Assembly: GCA_020845495.1 (NCBI GenBank)
Contig: JADLFM010000022.1
Location: 16,635-80,634 of the forward strand
Direction of reading: 5' to 3'
DNA: 64,000 bases
Source: Chloroflexota bacterium
Lineage (GTDB): Bacteria; Chloroflexota; UBA6077; JACCZL01
Shown: piece after piece, positions 9,493-17,501 of the stretch
How positions within the stretch are numbered: the first letter of the stretch is position 1
Layout of the letters: each line of letters opens with the position of its first letter
Notes under the pieces: model-generated
Seen by the model: only the letters and a program-made list of their open reading frames with translations
The model's database searches: none
Told to the model about the DNA's origin: nothing
Translations under genes and position numbers: made by a program

Positions 9493-9527
9493 CGACGTGT
9501 GTCCTCCTTCGGCTGCCCCCCAGGCGC

Positions 9528-9884
9528 CTACTTCAGCAGCTTTTCGACCGCCTCGAGCACACGCTCGGGCTGAAAGGGCTTCACGACGAAGTCCCGTGCA
9601 CCGGACTGCAACGCTTCCATGACCACCTGTTGTTGGCCGATGGCCGTGACCATCGCGACCCGTGCGCCCGCGTCGAGCTTCTTGATCTCCTTGAGCGCGG
9701 TCAGGCCGTCCATCTCGGGCATGGTGATGTCCAGCAGCACGACGTCCGGCTTCTCGGTGCTGAACTTGTCGACGGCCTCACGGCCATTCTCGGCTTCGAT
9801 GACGGTGTAGCCTTTGGATTGCAGCATCTTGCCGCACCGCATCCGCATGAAAGCCGCGTCATCTGCTATCAGAATCGTCGCCAC
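9528..9884 (-). CDS. cheY: Chemotaxis response regulator CheY
   Basis: 118-residue single receiver domain. Acidic residues Asp8/Asp9 (IADDA), phospho-acceptor Asp52 (LLDITMPEMDG), switch Thr80 (AMVTAIGQQ) and Lys102 (VKPF) are all present. There is no output domain. The MPEMDG and KPF surroundings resemble Bacillus/Thermotoga CheY. CheY-P would bind FliM, whose N-terminal CheY-binding peptide is present in this window, to control motor rotation. The start is GTG with AGGAACG upstream. It lies 35 bp ahead of cheX in the minus-strand arm. Confidence 0.94.
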   Translation of the reverse strand: MATILIADDAAFMRMRCGKMLQSKGYTVIEAENGREAVDKFSTEKPDVVLLDITMPEMDGLTALKEIKKLDAGARVAMVTAIGQQQVVMEALQSGARDFVVKPFQPERVLEAVEKLLK

Positions 9885-10147
9885 AACGTTCCTCGCTCCT
9901 GGTAGTCGAAGTGCCCCACCTCCGCCGCGGTGGTACTCAGCCTCGGCGGAGATGCCTGGATAAGGAAATACCTGGATAAGCTGAATTTTCTGGCCCGCCA
10001 GGGCGCCTACCCGCGGGCGCGCCGGCCCGATCGCACCGCTCCGGGCGCGTGCCTGGGACTGGTATGCCGCTCGGGCCAGTACCGCGGATCTCCGCGCCCA
10101 GCCTGGCCAGGCGCCCCTGGACCCGCTGCCGGGCCGGGCGTCTGCAC
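9885..10147. other. Spacer between cheW and cheY with short direct repeat
   Basis: A 263-bp gap in the minus-strand chemotaxis arm. It contains a locally AT-rich stretch (about 9950-9992) with the direct repeat CCTGGATAAG. No convincing sigma-28 or sigma-70 promoter could be assigned. An internal promoter for cheY-cheR here is possible but not demonstrated. Confidence 0.4.
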
Positions 10148-10615
10148 TCAGGCAGCCAGGTCGTCCTGCTCGGTCCGGGTCAAGATGCGCGAGAGGTCGA
10201 GTTGGAGAATCAGCCGTTCTCCCAGCTTCGCGACGCCGCGCAAGAACGCCGAGTCTGCGCTCGTGACCAGCGTCGACGGCGGCTCGACCGCCTCGGCCGG
10301 TACCCGCAGCACCTCGGACACGCCATCCACGACGAGCCCTACCGTATGGGCGCCGAGCTCGCCGACGACGATCCGGCTGCGCCGGGTCGTCGCGGTCGCG
10401 TCGAGGCCGAAGCGCTTGCGGAGGTCGAGCACCGGGATGACGCGCCCGCGCAGGTTCGTCACCCCTTCGATGAAGGCCGGGCCGTTCGGGATCCGGGTGA
10501 TCGGCTGCATCCGGATGATCTCCTGAACCCGGCCGATCTCGACTCCATACGCCTCGCCCGCGAGCTCGAGCACTACTACCTGTTCGTCGCCGATGGCTAC
10601 GGCCGCCGCTTGCAT
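10148..10615 (-). CDS. cheW: Chemotaxis coupling protein CheW
   Basis: 155 residues, a single CheW domain. Typical segments are the N-terminal strand VVVLELAGEAYGVEIGRVQEI, the TRIPNGPAFIEGVTNLRGRVIPVLDLRKRFG hallmark loop and VGLVVDGVSEVLRVP. CheW links CheA to chemoreceptors. GAGGAGCGAC just upstream supports the ATG. It is the first gene of the minus-strand chemotaxis arm, diverging from flbD-motAB. No chemoreceptor gene is in the window, so receptors are encoded elsewhere. Confidence 0.94.
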   Translation of the reverse strand: MQAAAVAIGDEQVVVLELAGEAYGVEIGRVQEIIRMQPITRIPNGPAFIEGVTNLRGRVIPVLDLRKRFGLDATATTRRSRIVVGELGAHTVGLVVDGVSEVLRVPAEAVEPPSTLVTSADSAFLRGVAKLGERLILQLDLSRILTRTEQDDLAA

Positions 10616-11398
10616 CTGTCGCTCCTCACTGGATTCCTATGGTCGAGCCGCGGCCGCGCGGCGCGCGTCTTTCGAGGCGATCCGTCCACGCTCGCGTGCC
10701 TTCGAATGCCTCCGTGCTGCCCGTATCGGGGCACGGCCGGCCAAGGTGGCTACCCGATCTAACGTGAGGAGACCAGGAGGCGGGACGCCCCCGCGAGGCA
10801 ACTCGACATTTCGCCGCCGGTGCGTACCTGCGCCGTGGCTGCACGCAACATCGCGAGAGCGCTCAGCCGCCACCAGGTCCGGCTTTCTGGAGCAGACTGG
10901 TCGAAGCGCCAACGCGTCCGAACTGGAGCGTCCCAGGTAGGCGGCCATGAGCGCCTGGCCGAGCGTGTCCCGCCACGTCACGCCCCCGGTCTCGGGGCCG
11001 GGGCGAGGCGTCGGGCGATACCCGCCGCCGAGCGCCGTCGCTGACCGTATCCGCGACAGAGCACGCTGTACGTCGCGCGAAACCGGCCGATGATAGTAGC
11101 GGCGGGCAAGCGCTCGTTGAGGCGTGGATGGGGTGAAGCGCGAGGCATCAACGACGGCGCGGCCAGGTCTGGCGGCGTCGTGTGGCGCGAGTACGACCGT
11201 GCTGCCCAGGCCGGGCCGTCTGGCTCGCACCCGGCAACCGTCCGTCTTTCGGACCCAGCCGCGGCGCTCAGAGGACTGTCCGGCCGGCGCAGTGCTCCGG
11301 CCGCCGAGCCTGCGCCCCGAGGCCGGCGGCCCGCTCAGATGTGGCCGAGATGGAGGAGCCGAGCCGGCTGGCTCGGCGCAATGAAGAAGGAGAGCCGC
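10616..11398. other. Divergent control region between cheW and flbD
   Basis: 783 bp separate the two motility arms, by far the longest non-coding stretch inside the cluster, so promoters for both arms are expected here. I could not place a clear sigma-28 (TAAA-N15-GCCGATAA) or sigma-54 (GG-N10-GC) element. A long minus-strand frame runs through it; one part (about 10,880-11,110) looks somewhat protein-like but overlaps the regulatory space and has no recognisable family, so no gene is called. Confidence 0.5.
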
Positions 11399-11608
11399 AT
11401 GATCGTCGTGACTCGGCTGGATGAGAGCGAGGTCGTCGTCAACGCCGAATTGATCGAACTGATTGAAGCAACGCCGGATACCCATCTGACACTGACGAGC
11501 GGGACACGCTTGATCGTGCGCGAGCCTCCTGACGAAGTCGTCGCCCGTGTCATCGCGTATCGGCGTGCCGCCTACGGCCCATTCCGGGCGATTCAGGCCG
11601 CCAGTTAG
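11399..11608 (+). CDS. flbD: FlbD-family flagellar protein
   Basis: 69 residues. Matches the short FlbD/SwrD family found at the head of motAB operons: MIVVTRLDESEVVVNAELI at the N-terminus, then an IE.TPDTHLTLTSG core and LIVREPPDEVV. In B. subtilis the homologue (SwrD) raises motor torque by an unknown mechanism. I chose the ATG at 11399, preceded by GAAGGAG at 8 nt; an ATG at 11381 would add six residues but lacks a ribosome-binding site. It is 26 bp upstream of motA, consistent with the classical flbD-motA-motB-fliL order. Confidence 0.87.
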   Translation: MIVVTRLDESEVVVNAELIELIEATPDTHLTLTSGTRLIVREPPDEVVARVIAYRRAAYGPFRAIQAAS

Positions 11609-11634
11609 CGTCAGCGGGAAGGAGACGAGCGAGC

Positions 11635-12441
11635 ATGGACAAGACGACCATCCCCGGCCTGGTGTTCGGCATCGGCGCGCTGCTCGCCGGCGGCATGATG
11701 GAAGGCAGCACGCCGGACAAGCTGATGATGCTGCCCGCCTTCGTGATCGTCATGGGCGGGACGCTGGGCACGATTCTGGTCAGTTTCCCGCTGAGCGTCG
11801 TGTCAGCACTGCCGAAGTACCTGACCATCGCGATCAAGGACAAGCCGCACGACCTCAACCATGTGGTCGAGACGTTCGTCCGACTCGCAGACCGGGCCCG
11901 CCGCGAGGGCTTGCTCGCCCTCGAACAAGAAGCCAGCGCGCTCGAGCCGTTCACCCGGCGCGGCATTCAGATGGTTGTCGACGGCACCGATCCGGCCCTG
12001 GTCCGCGAGATCCTCGAGTCAGACATCGATGCCATGCGCGAACGGCACAAGCCGGGCGCCGCGATGTTCGAGGCGATGGGCGGCTACTCGCCAACGATGG
12101 GCATCATCGGAACGGTCATGGGCCTGGTACACGTACTCGAAAACCTCTCCCAGCCGGACGAGCTGGGGCCATTGATCGCCGGCGCGTTCATCGCGACGCT
12201 CTATGGGGTGGCGTTCGCTAACTGCTTCTACCTGCCGTTGGCGACCAAGCTCAAAGGCAAGAGCGGCGATGAGTCGCACCTCAAGCAGTTGATCGTCGAG
12301 GGCGTGCTCGCAGTGCAGGCGGGCGACAACCCGCGTGTAGTCCGCGAGAAGCTCGAAGCGTACCTCGCACCGAAGCTGCGCGGTGGGGCCGAAGCCGGGC
12401 GTGGCGCAGCGGCGACAGACGCCCAGCGCGCGGCGGCCTGA
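11635..12441 (+). CDS. motA: Flagellar motor stator protein MotA
   Basis: 268 residues, a four-helix MotA. Helices cover roughly residues 5-25, 33-52, 148-168 and 180-200. The cytoplasmic loop has the charged LEPFTRRGIQMVVDGTDPALVREIL region that contacts FliG, and the proline-containing GGYSPTMGIIGTVMGLVHVLENL motif at the third helix is characteristic. MotA and MotB form the proton (or sodium) channel of the stator. GGAAGGAGACG upstream sets the start. The C-terminal 20 residues are Ala/Gly-rich. It is separated from motB by an unusual tandem repeat. Confidence 0.95.
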   Translation: MDKTTIPGLVFGIGALLAGGMMEGSTPDKLMMLPAFVIVMGGTLGTILVSFPLSVVSALPKYLTIAIKDKPHDLNHVVETFVRLADRARREGLLALEQEASALEPFTRRGIQMVVDGTDPALVREILESDIDAMRERHKPGAAMFEAMGGYSPTMGIIGTVMGLVHVLENLSQPDELGPLIAGAFIATLYGVAFANCFYLPLATKLKGKSGDESHLKQLIVEGVLAVQAGDNPRVVREKLEAYLAPKLRGGAEAGRGAAATDAQRAAA

Positions 12442-12447
12442 CCGAGC

Positions 12448-12612
12448 GGGCACGGGCTACACGGGCACGGGCTACACGGGCACGGGTTACACGGGCACGG
12501 GTTACACGGGCACGGGCTACACGGGCACGGGCTACACGGGCACGAGCCACACGGGCACGAGCCACACGGGCACGGGTTACACAGGCGCTGACCGAACGGG
12601 CGCTGACCGCGC
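12448..12612. repeat. 15-bp tandem repeat between motA and motB (11 units)
   Basis: Nine near-identical units of GGGCACGGGYTACAC-type sequence (variants GGGCACGAGCCACAC) are followed by two diverged units (RGGCGCTGACC plus four variable bases). They fill most of the 213-bp gap between motA and motB. One plus-strand frame would encode repeated Gly-Thr-Gly-Tyr-Thr, but it has no start of its own, and the motA frame has already stopped. The array is therefore probably non-coding and part of the motA-motB transcript. Confidence 0.92.
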
Positions 12613-12654
12613 GCTCGATGGATCGAGTCGCGACGTCGAAGGATCGAGAACGGC

Positions 12655-13473
12655 ATGGCACGGAAGAAGGCGCAGCACGCCGAAGAGCATGTCAATCACG
12701 AACGGTGGCTCATTACCTACGCGGACATGCTCACCCTGCTCATGGTGCTCTTCATCGTGCTCTTCGCGATGTCGAACACCGATAAGCAGAAGTTCTACGC
12801 CCTTCGGGACTCGCTCCATCAGGCGTTCAACGTCGGCGTCCTAACCGGGTCCAGCAACGCCAGACCGAAGGACGCCGGACCCGGCGTGATGCCGACCGTG
12901 GTGCAGGAAGTGATGGCGGTGACCGGTGGCGGCAATCCGGACTCCCGGATGGTGTCCGTGCTGCAAGAGCTCCGTCAGGCCGTGGCTACCGTTCCCATCC
13001 CTGAAGGCTCCTCCGGACACGTTGAAGTGGGTGCATCCCGCGAGGGCATCGTGATCAGTCTCGCAGGAAACATCCTGTTCGACTCTGGGAAAGCCGATCT
13101 CAAGCCGCAGGGGCTCGTGCTCCTCGATGCGTTAGCGGTGCGCCTGAAGACGATGCCAAACGAGATCCGCGTAGAAGGCCACACCGACAATATCGCCATC
13201 GCGACGCCCCTGTACCCATCCAACTGGGAGCTGTCGTCGGCGCGCGCCACGACCGTCGGACGGTACCTGACCGAGCACGATGGGATCGCACCCCAGCGGA
13301 TGATCGCCGCCGGTCTTGGCGAGTTCCGGCCAGTCGCCCCGAATGACACCCGCGAAGGCCGCGCCCGCAATCGCCGTGTCGACCTTGTGGTGCTCTTCCC
13401 GCAGATGCCCGCTCAGATGCTCGCCGCCTCAGCGCCCGGCCCGCGAGCCGGAGAACAAGGAGCCCTGCCGTGA
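12655..13473 (+). CDS. motB: Flagellar motor stator protein MotB
   Basis: 272 residues. The N-terminus WLITYADMLTLLMVLFIVLFAM contains the single membrane helix with the ion-coordinating Asp24. A linker/plug region precedes a C-terminal OmpA-like peptidoglycan-binding domain from about residue 125 (GNILFDSGKADLKP, RVEGHTDN, NWELSSARATTV, GLGEFRPVAPNDT, RARNRRVDL). It anchors the stator to the wall. A tyrosine in the helix vicinity (TYAD) resembles proton-type MotB, but ion choice cannot be settled by eye. The stop overlaps the fliL start. Confidence 0.94.
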   Translation: MARKKAQHAEEHVNHERWLITYADMLTLLMVLFIVLFAMSNTDKQKFYALRDSLHQAFNVGVLTGSSNARPKDAGPGVMPTVVQEVMAVTGGGNPDSRMVSVLQELRQAVATVPIPEGSSGHVEVGASREGIVISLAGNILFDSGKADLKPQGLVLLDALAVRLKTMPNEIRVEGHTDNIAIATPLYPSNWELSSARATTVGRYLTEHDGIAPQRMIAAGLGEFRPVAPNDTREGRARNRRVDLVVLFPQMPAQMLAASAPGPRAGEQGALP

Positions 13474-14003
13474 AGCTGTTGAAGGGAAAGGCCATCCTGA
13501 TGGCGCTCGGGTTGGCGATCGGCGCGATCGCCGCCGTCGGCGCTACCCTCGTGTTTGGTGAGAGCCTCGGCCTGACCGGCAAAGCGGCCGAGACGAAGGT
13601 CAAGTACATCGAGAAGCCCAAGGTCGGCATCATGCTGCCGATGCGCGAACGCATCGTGAACCTGGCCGACCCGGGCGCGATGCGCTACCTCAAAGTCACC
13701 ATGGTGCTGGAGTTGGCTGACTACTCGGGGAAAGAGATGCCCAAGGGTGAGGAGTACAAGAAGAAGCAGGACGAGCTGAAGAAGGACATGGCCGGGACGC
13801 TCCCGCTCATCGACGACGAGATCACGGCGATCCTGACCTCCAAGACCTCAGGCGAGTTGATGACCCCGGATGGCAAACAGCGCCTCCGCGATGACCTGCG
13901 CGCGCGCATCAACAAGGCGCTCGAAAAGGTTACCAGCGGTCACACCCCGACCGAGCGCCAGGAAGTCCTGGCCGTCTACTTCAGCGACTTCATCATTCAG
14001 TAG
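13470..14003 (+). CDS. fliL: Flagellar basal body-associated protein FliL
   Basis: 177 residues with one N-terminal membrane helix (about residues 8-30), then a periplasmic domain: LPMRERIVNLADPGAMRYLKVTMVLEL followed by the conserved DELKKDMAGTLPLIDDEITAILTSKT region and a C-terminal FSDFIIQ, all typical of FliL. FliL surrounds stator units and increases torque. The GTG start overlaps the motB stop by 4 bp, so stator and FliL are translationally coupled. Confidence 0.9.
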   Translation: MKLLKGKAILMALGLAIGAIAAVGATLVFGESLGLTGKAAETKVKYIEKPKVGIMLPMRERIVNLADPGAMRYLKVTMVLELADYSGKEMPKGEEYKKKQDELKKDMAGTLPLIDDEITAILTSKTSGELMTPDGKQRLRDDLRARINKALEKVTSGHTPTERQEVLAVYFSDFIIQ

Positions 14004-14303
14004 CAAGGAGCGAGTCGTCAATTCTCGGCGGTCAGAAGCGGGATTGGCTGGCTGGCCGCTCCCGACCGCCATGAACTGCGCGACCTGCAAGCTTGCAGTG
14101 AGGCCGAGCCCCGAGCGCAGCGTGTCCCTTCACAAAGATTCGCGCTGGTCCCCGACCCTCTTGATGCTCGTTTTCCGTTCCAACTTGGACAGAACCGCCG
14201 AGACGACGGGCGGACCGTACACGCGATCGGCGCAGCGCCCCTTCAAGTGAGGGCGCGCCGGGCTGGCGGCGGGAGCAGGGACGCGACCGTCGAGTGGGAC
14301 ACG
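14004..14303. other. Spacer between fliL and fliM
   Basis: A 300-bp stretch within the flagellar arm. It starts with an AAGGAG-like ribosome-binding sequence directly after the fliL stop but no fitting start codon follows. I see no recognisable gene, strong hairpin or tandem repeat. Confidence 0.4.
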
Positions 14304-15359
14304 ATGCAGGGAAAGCGCGAGAATAAGATCCTCTCACAGGCCGAAATCGAAGCGCTCCTGGCGGGCGAAGGGCTCGCTCCCGTGGAGGAGCCGCCGGCGG
14401 CACTGCCGTCGGCCGGGAGCGCCCCGGGCGCCTCAGGCGCTGCTACCGCGGTGGCTGCGCCACCCGCTCCGCCGTCCTCGTCGAAGAAGCCGGCCAAGTT
14501 GTACGACTTTCGGCGGCCGGACAAGTTCTCGAAAGAGCACCTGCGCGCACTGCGCATCCTCCACGAGTCATTCGCCCGGATCCTGGCTTCCTCGCTGACG
14601 TCGTACCTGAGCGCCGGCGTCCAGGTGAAGCTGACGATGCTGGAGCAGGGCACGTACGACGAGTACATCGATTCCCTGCCCACCCCAACGGTGATCTACG
14701 TCGTCGGGCTGTCGCCATTGCCAGGCCAGGCCGTGGTCGAACTGAACCTGCCGGTCGCGACGGTGTTGATCGATCGCCTCCTCGGCGGGCCCGGTGCCCC
14801 GAGCGAACGGACTGGCGACCTGACCGAGATCGAACTGGCGCTCCTGAAGACGATCGGCCAGTTCATCCTGAGCAGCCTGCGCGAAGCCTGGGCCAATGTC
14901 GCGCCGCTCCGCCCTACGATGCAAGAACCGGTGATGAGCCCGGAGCTCGCCCAGTTTGCGACGATGGCCGAGGCGACCGTGATGCTCGTGCTCGAAGTCG
15001 CGCTCCTTCGCACGACCGGCACGATCAGCATGTGCATCCCCTACCAGGTGCTCCAGCCGGTGCTCGAGAACCTGACGTCCCAGGTCTGGATGGGCGGCTC
15101 GCGCACCGAATCCGACGACTCCGACCTCGACCTGAGCGAACAGATGGGTCAGGTCACGCTGCCAATCTCAGTCGAGCTCGGTACGGCCGAGTTGTCGGTC
15201 CATTCGCTGCTGGGGTTGAGCGAGGGCCAGGTCATCCGCTTGAACACCAACGCGAACGGCAGCCTGGTCGTTCGCGTCGACGACCAGACGAAGTTCCTGG
15301 GCCAGCCCGGTCTCAGCGGCAAGAACCTCGCGGTCCAGATCGTCCGAACCATTGCCTGA
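14304..15359 (+). CDS. fliM: Flagellar motor switch protein FliM
   Basis: 351 residues. The N-terminal CheY-P-binding peptide ILSQAEIEALLA occupies residues 9-20. An Ala/Pro-rich linker leads to the FliM middle domain from about residue 70 (YDFRRPDKFSKEHLRALRILHESFARIL) and a C-terminal SpoA domain (LPISVELGTAELSVHSLLGL). FliM forms the C-ring layer that receives CheY-P. The ATG at 14304 was chosen because the protein begins directly with the conserved peptide; the frame is open 57 bp further upstream. It is followed by fliN after 48 bp. Confidence 0.94.
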   Translation: MQGKRENKILSQAEIEALLAGEGLAPVEEPPAALPSAGSAPGASGAATAVAAPPAPPSSSKKPAKLYDFRRPDKFSKEHLRALRILHESFARILASSLTSYLSAGVQVKLTMLEQGTYDEYIDSLPTPTVIYVVGLSPLPGQAVVELNLPVATVLIDRLLGGPGAPSERTGDLTEIELALLKTIGQFILSSLREAWANVAPLRPTMQEPVMSPELAQFATMAEATVMLVLEVALLRTTGTISMCIPYQVLQPVLENLTSQVWMGGSRTESDDSDLDLSEQMGQVTLPISVELGTAELSVHSLLGLSEGQVIRLNTNANGSLVVRVDDQTKFLGQPGLSGKNLAVQIVRTIA

Positions 15360-15407
15360 AATCTGGCCACACCTGCCTATGGGAACTGGCTCGGGGAGGG
15401 CCGACCG

Positions 15408-16055
15408 ATGATCGACGATTCGAAGCCGACTGCGAACATGGACGACGAGTCCTGGATGAACGACATGGGCTGGGGCGACGAAGCCGACGCCCAGTCAGGC
15501 ACGGCGGACAGCACTGGCGCGGCGGCTGGCGTCGAGACCACGGCGGGCGGCGACGCGCTGCCTGCCTTCGATGCCGCAGCGAGCACCTCGTCGCCGTTGG
15601 GGGGCCTGGGTGGCGCCACCCCCATCGCCCACCCGGCCGACCAGCGCCCGGTCACCACGACCTCGGCCGGCATGGTAGCGGCCGGTGCCGCGTCGGCCGT
15701 GATGGCGCCGCCGTCGACGCCTCCCGCCGTCCCGACTCCGGAGACGAGCGCGGCCGCGTTTGCGCCGTTCGATGGGAACGGTCAGGCGGGCGACACATCA
15801 GGCATCGACCTGCTGTTGGACGTGAGCCTTCAGGTGAGCGTCGAGCTTGGGCGTGCCCGTATGAAGATCAGCGAGATCCTGGCGCTCCGAAACGGCTCGG
15901 TGATCGAACTGGACCGGCTGGCCGGCGAGCCGGCCGACATCCTGGTGAATGGGACGTTGATTGCGCGGGGCGAGGTGGTGGTCGTAGACGAGAAATTCGG
16001 GGTCCGGATCATCGAGGTCGTGTCGCGGGCGAAGCGGATCGCGTCGCTCGGCTGA
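15408..16055 (+). CDS. fliN: Flagellar motor switch protein FliN
   Basis: 215 residues. Only the last 80 residues form the SpoA domain (LLLDVSLQVSVELGRARMKISEIL...GSVIELDRLAGEPADILVNG...VVVDEKFGVRI), which is the conserved FliN core. The preceding 130 residues are acidic and then Ala/Pro/Thr-rich and probably disordered. This is longer than enterobacterial FliN (about 137) but lacks the CheC-like phosphatase domain of FliY. GGGGAGGG upstream supports the start. Confidence 0.9.
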   Translation: MIDDSKPTANMDDESWMNDMGWGDEADAQSGTADSTGAAAGVETTAGGDALPAFDAAASTSSPLGGLGGATPIAHPADQRPVTTTSAGMVAAGAASAVMAPPSTPPAVPTPETSAAAFAPFDGNGQAGDTSGIDLLLDVSLQVSVELGRARMKISEILALRNGSVIELDRLAGEPADILVNGTLIARGEVVVVDEKFGVRIIEVVSRAKRIASLG

Positions 16056-16059
16056 GCGC

Positions 16060-16656
16060 GTGCCTTCCATACGGCCCAGAGATAGCATGTTGGATCTCCC
16101 CTCAATCCTCGAACGACTGCGTCGCGAGATCGAGCCGGGCTGGCGGCGCCTCATCGCGCGGCATGGCCTGCCGAAGCTCCTGCTCGGCATCGGGGTCGTG
16201 CTGGTGGTGCTGCTGGCGCTCTTCCTGCCGACCAGCGGCACCGACCGGGCTGATCCCTTCGAGTCGCCAGGCGCCGCGCTGGACTTGCTACTGAAGCTTG
16301 GTGCGGTGCTGGCGTTGGCCTACGTCTCGCTGGCGGCTCTGCGGCGCTACAGCGTTGGAATGGGACCGCGCCGTGGCTCGCTGCTCGAGGTGCTGGATTC
16401 GACCTCGCTCGGGCAGAACCGCTCCGTCTATGTCGTACGTGCGGGCGACAAGCGGCTGGTGCTGGGCGTCACCCCGCAGCAGATCACCACGCTGAGCGAG
16501 CTCGATCCCGGCGCGACGGCCGCGGAGGTACTGGCACCAGAGGTGCGTATGACGGACCAGCAGCCGACAGCTGCAATCCAGCCGGACCTTGTGACGGCCC
16601 CGGATCTGCCCGCCATTCCGATCGAAGAGAACGAGCGCGCAGCATCGTCGCGGTGA
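16060..16656 (+). CDS. fliO: Flagellar biosynthetic protein FliO
   Basis: Up to 198 residues. A hydrophobic helix spans about residues 40-58, a second about 72-90, followed by the FliO soluble domain LEVLDSTSLGQNRSVYVVRAGDKRLVLGVTPQQITTLSEL. FliO assists assembly of the FliP ring of the flagellar export gate. Either the GTG at 16060 or the ATG at 16087 could be the start; neither has a strong ribosome-binding site. Normally fliP, fliQ, fliR, flhB and flhA would follow, but here the cluster ends. Confidence 0.82.
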   Translation: MPSIRPRDSMLDLPSILERLRREIEPGWRRLIARHGLPKLLLGIGVVLVVLLALFLPTSGTDRADPFESPGAALDLLLKLGAVLALAYVSLAALRRYSVGMGPRRGSLLEVLDSTSLGQNRSVYVVRAGDKRLVLGVTPQQITTLSELDPGATAAEVLAPEVRMTDQQPTAAIQPDLVTAPDLPAIPIEENERAASSR

Positions 16657-16763
16657 AGCCGCCGGCGAGGCGCTCTCCCCCGCTGGGCAATCCTTCACGT
16701 GTCGCCCATCTGCCCCTCTCTGAGCGCCGGTAGGGCGCCGCCAAGACGGTGGAAGTGCGCCAG

Positions 16764-16783
16764 CGACGGGTGCGCGCCCGTCG
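16764..16783. terminator. Hairpin between convergent fliO and DUF1326 gene
   Basis: CGACGGG-TGCGCG-CCCGTCG forms a perfect 7-bp GC-rich stem with a 6-nt loop, located between two genes that converge. No T-run follows in either direction, so it is at best a weak intrinsic terminator. Confidence 0.45.
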
Positions 16784-16814
16784 GAAGACGGCAGGCGTAG
16801 GCTCGGCCCAGCCG

Positions 16815-17435
16815 TTAGCTCGACTGCCAGGTGAACGGCGCGAAGTGGCCGTTGTTGCGGCCGCTATCGTCGTCCCAGTCGAGCCCGAAGGCGTGGACGT
16901 GGCTGCTCTCCGCCGTGGCGAGCGCGAGCCGCGTATTGACCGGATGGATCGTGTTGTCGAGATAGATCGGTTCGTCCGCCTTCAGCCCATTGACGACCCT
17001 GGCGGCTTGCGTGACTCTGGAAGGCACGGATAGCGACCAGTGCCCATCGATCTGCGCGAGGGCGATGGCCCCGGACTCGGTGCCCAGAAACGTACCGACT
17101 AACGGGCCGAGCGCGGCCATGGGGCCACCAGCCTGGCCACTGGCGATACTGACGAGTGCCTGTTGCTGCCCGGCAGTGCCACGCTCGTCGGTAATCACGC
17201 CGACTGACCAGTTGCCATCCGCCATCGCACCTGGCGTGCGCAGGACGACGACGAAGTTCAGGCCGTCGAGCGACACCGTGCCGAAGTGCCCCCGATCGAC
17301 GTGGAACGCGAGCGCCGCCGTGCAGGCACCGTGCGTCGGCCGGGCCGTGAGATTGCTGGAGATGCACGGGCACAGGAAATCGCAACTGCATGTCTCGAAG
17401 TACTGACCAGACACCTGCCATTCGGCGGTCGACAT
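16815..17435 (-). CDS. DUF1326 domain-containing protein
   Basis: 206 residues covering the whole DUF1326 family. The Cys-rich N-terminus YFETCSCDFLCPCISSNL (four cysteines within 12 residues) is the family hallmark and suggests metal binding or redox chemistry. No signal peptide or membrane helix is seen. GGGAGGGAGCG upstream supports the start. It lies 66 bp downstream of a DUF2182 gene on the same strand; the two families are often neighbours, so the pair probably acts together. The function is not known to me. Confidence 0.85.
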   Translation of the reverse strand: MSTAEWQVSGQYFETCSCDFLCPCISSNLTARPTHGACTAALAFHVDRGHFGTVSLDGLNFVVVLRTPGAMADGNWSVGVITDERGTAGQQQALVSIASGQAGGPMAALGPLVGTFLGTESGAIALAQIDGHWSLSVPSRVTQAARVVNGLKADEPIYLDNTIHPVNTRLALATAESSHVHAFGLDWDDDSGRNNGHFAPFTWQSS

Positions 17436-17501
17436 CGCTCCCTCCCAACAGGCCGTGCCGCGGCGTTCGTCTCTCCCGTCTTGACGGGCCGCGTGTACCG
17501 G

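Noticed and set aside
10637..11485. Long minus-strand frame opposite the divergent control region and flbD
   Set aside because: It covers the flbD gene and the intergenic region, is Arg/Pro/Ala-rich in most parts and matches no family; high GC content makes such frames common here.
12448..12612. Possible CRISPR array at the motA-motB repeats
   Set aside because: The units are directly adjacent without unique spacers and no cas gene is in the window; it is a simple tandem repeat.
12383..12844. Open frame encoding repeated Gly-Thr-Gly-Tyr-Thr across the motA-motB gap
   Set aside because: It runs out of the motA gene and into motB in a third frame, has no own start or ribosome-binding site, and its only striking feature is the tandem DNA repeat.
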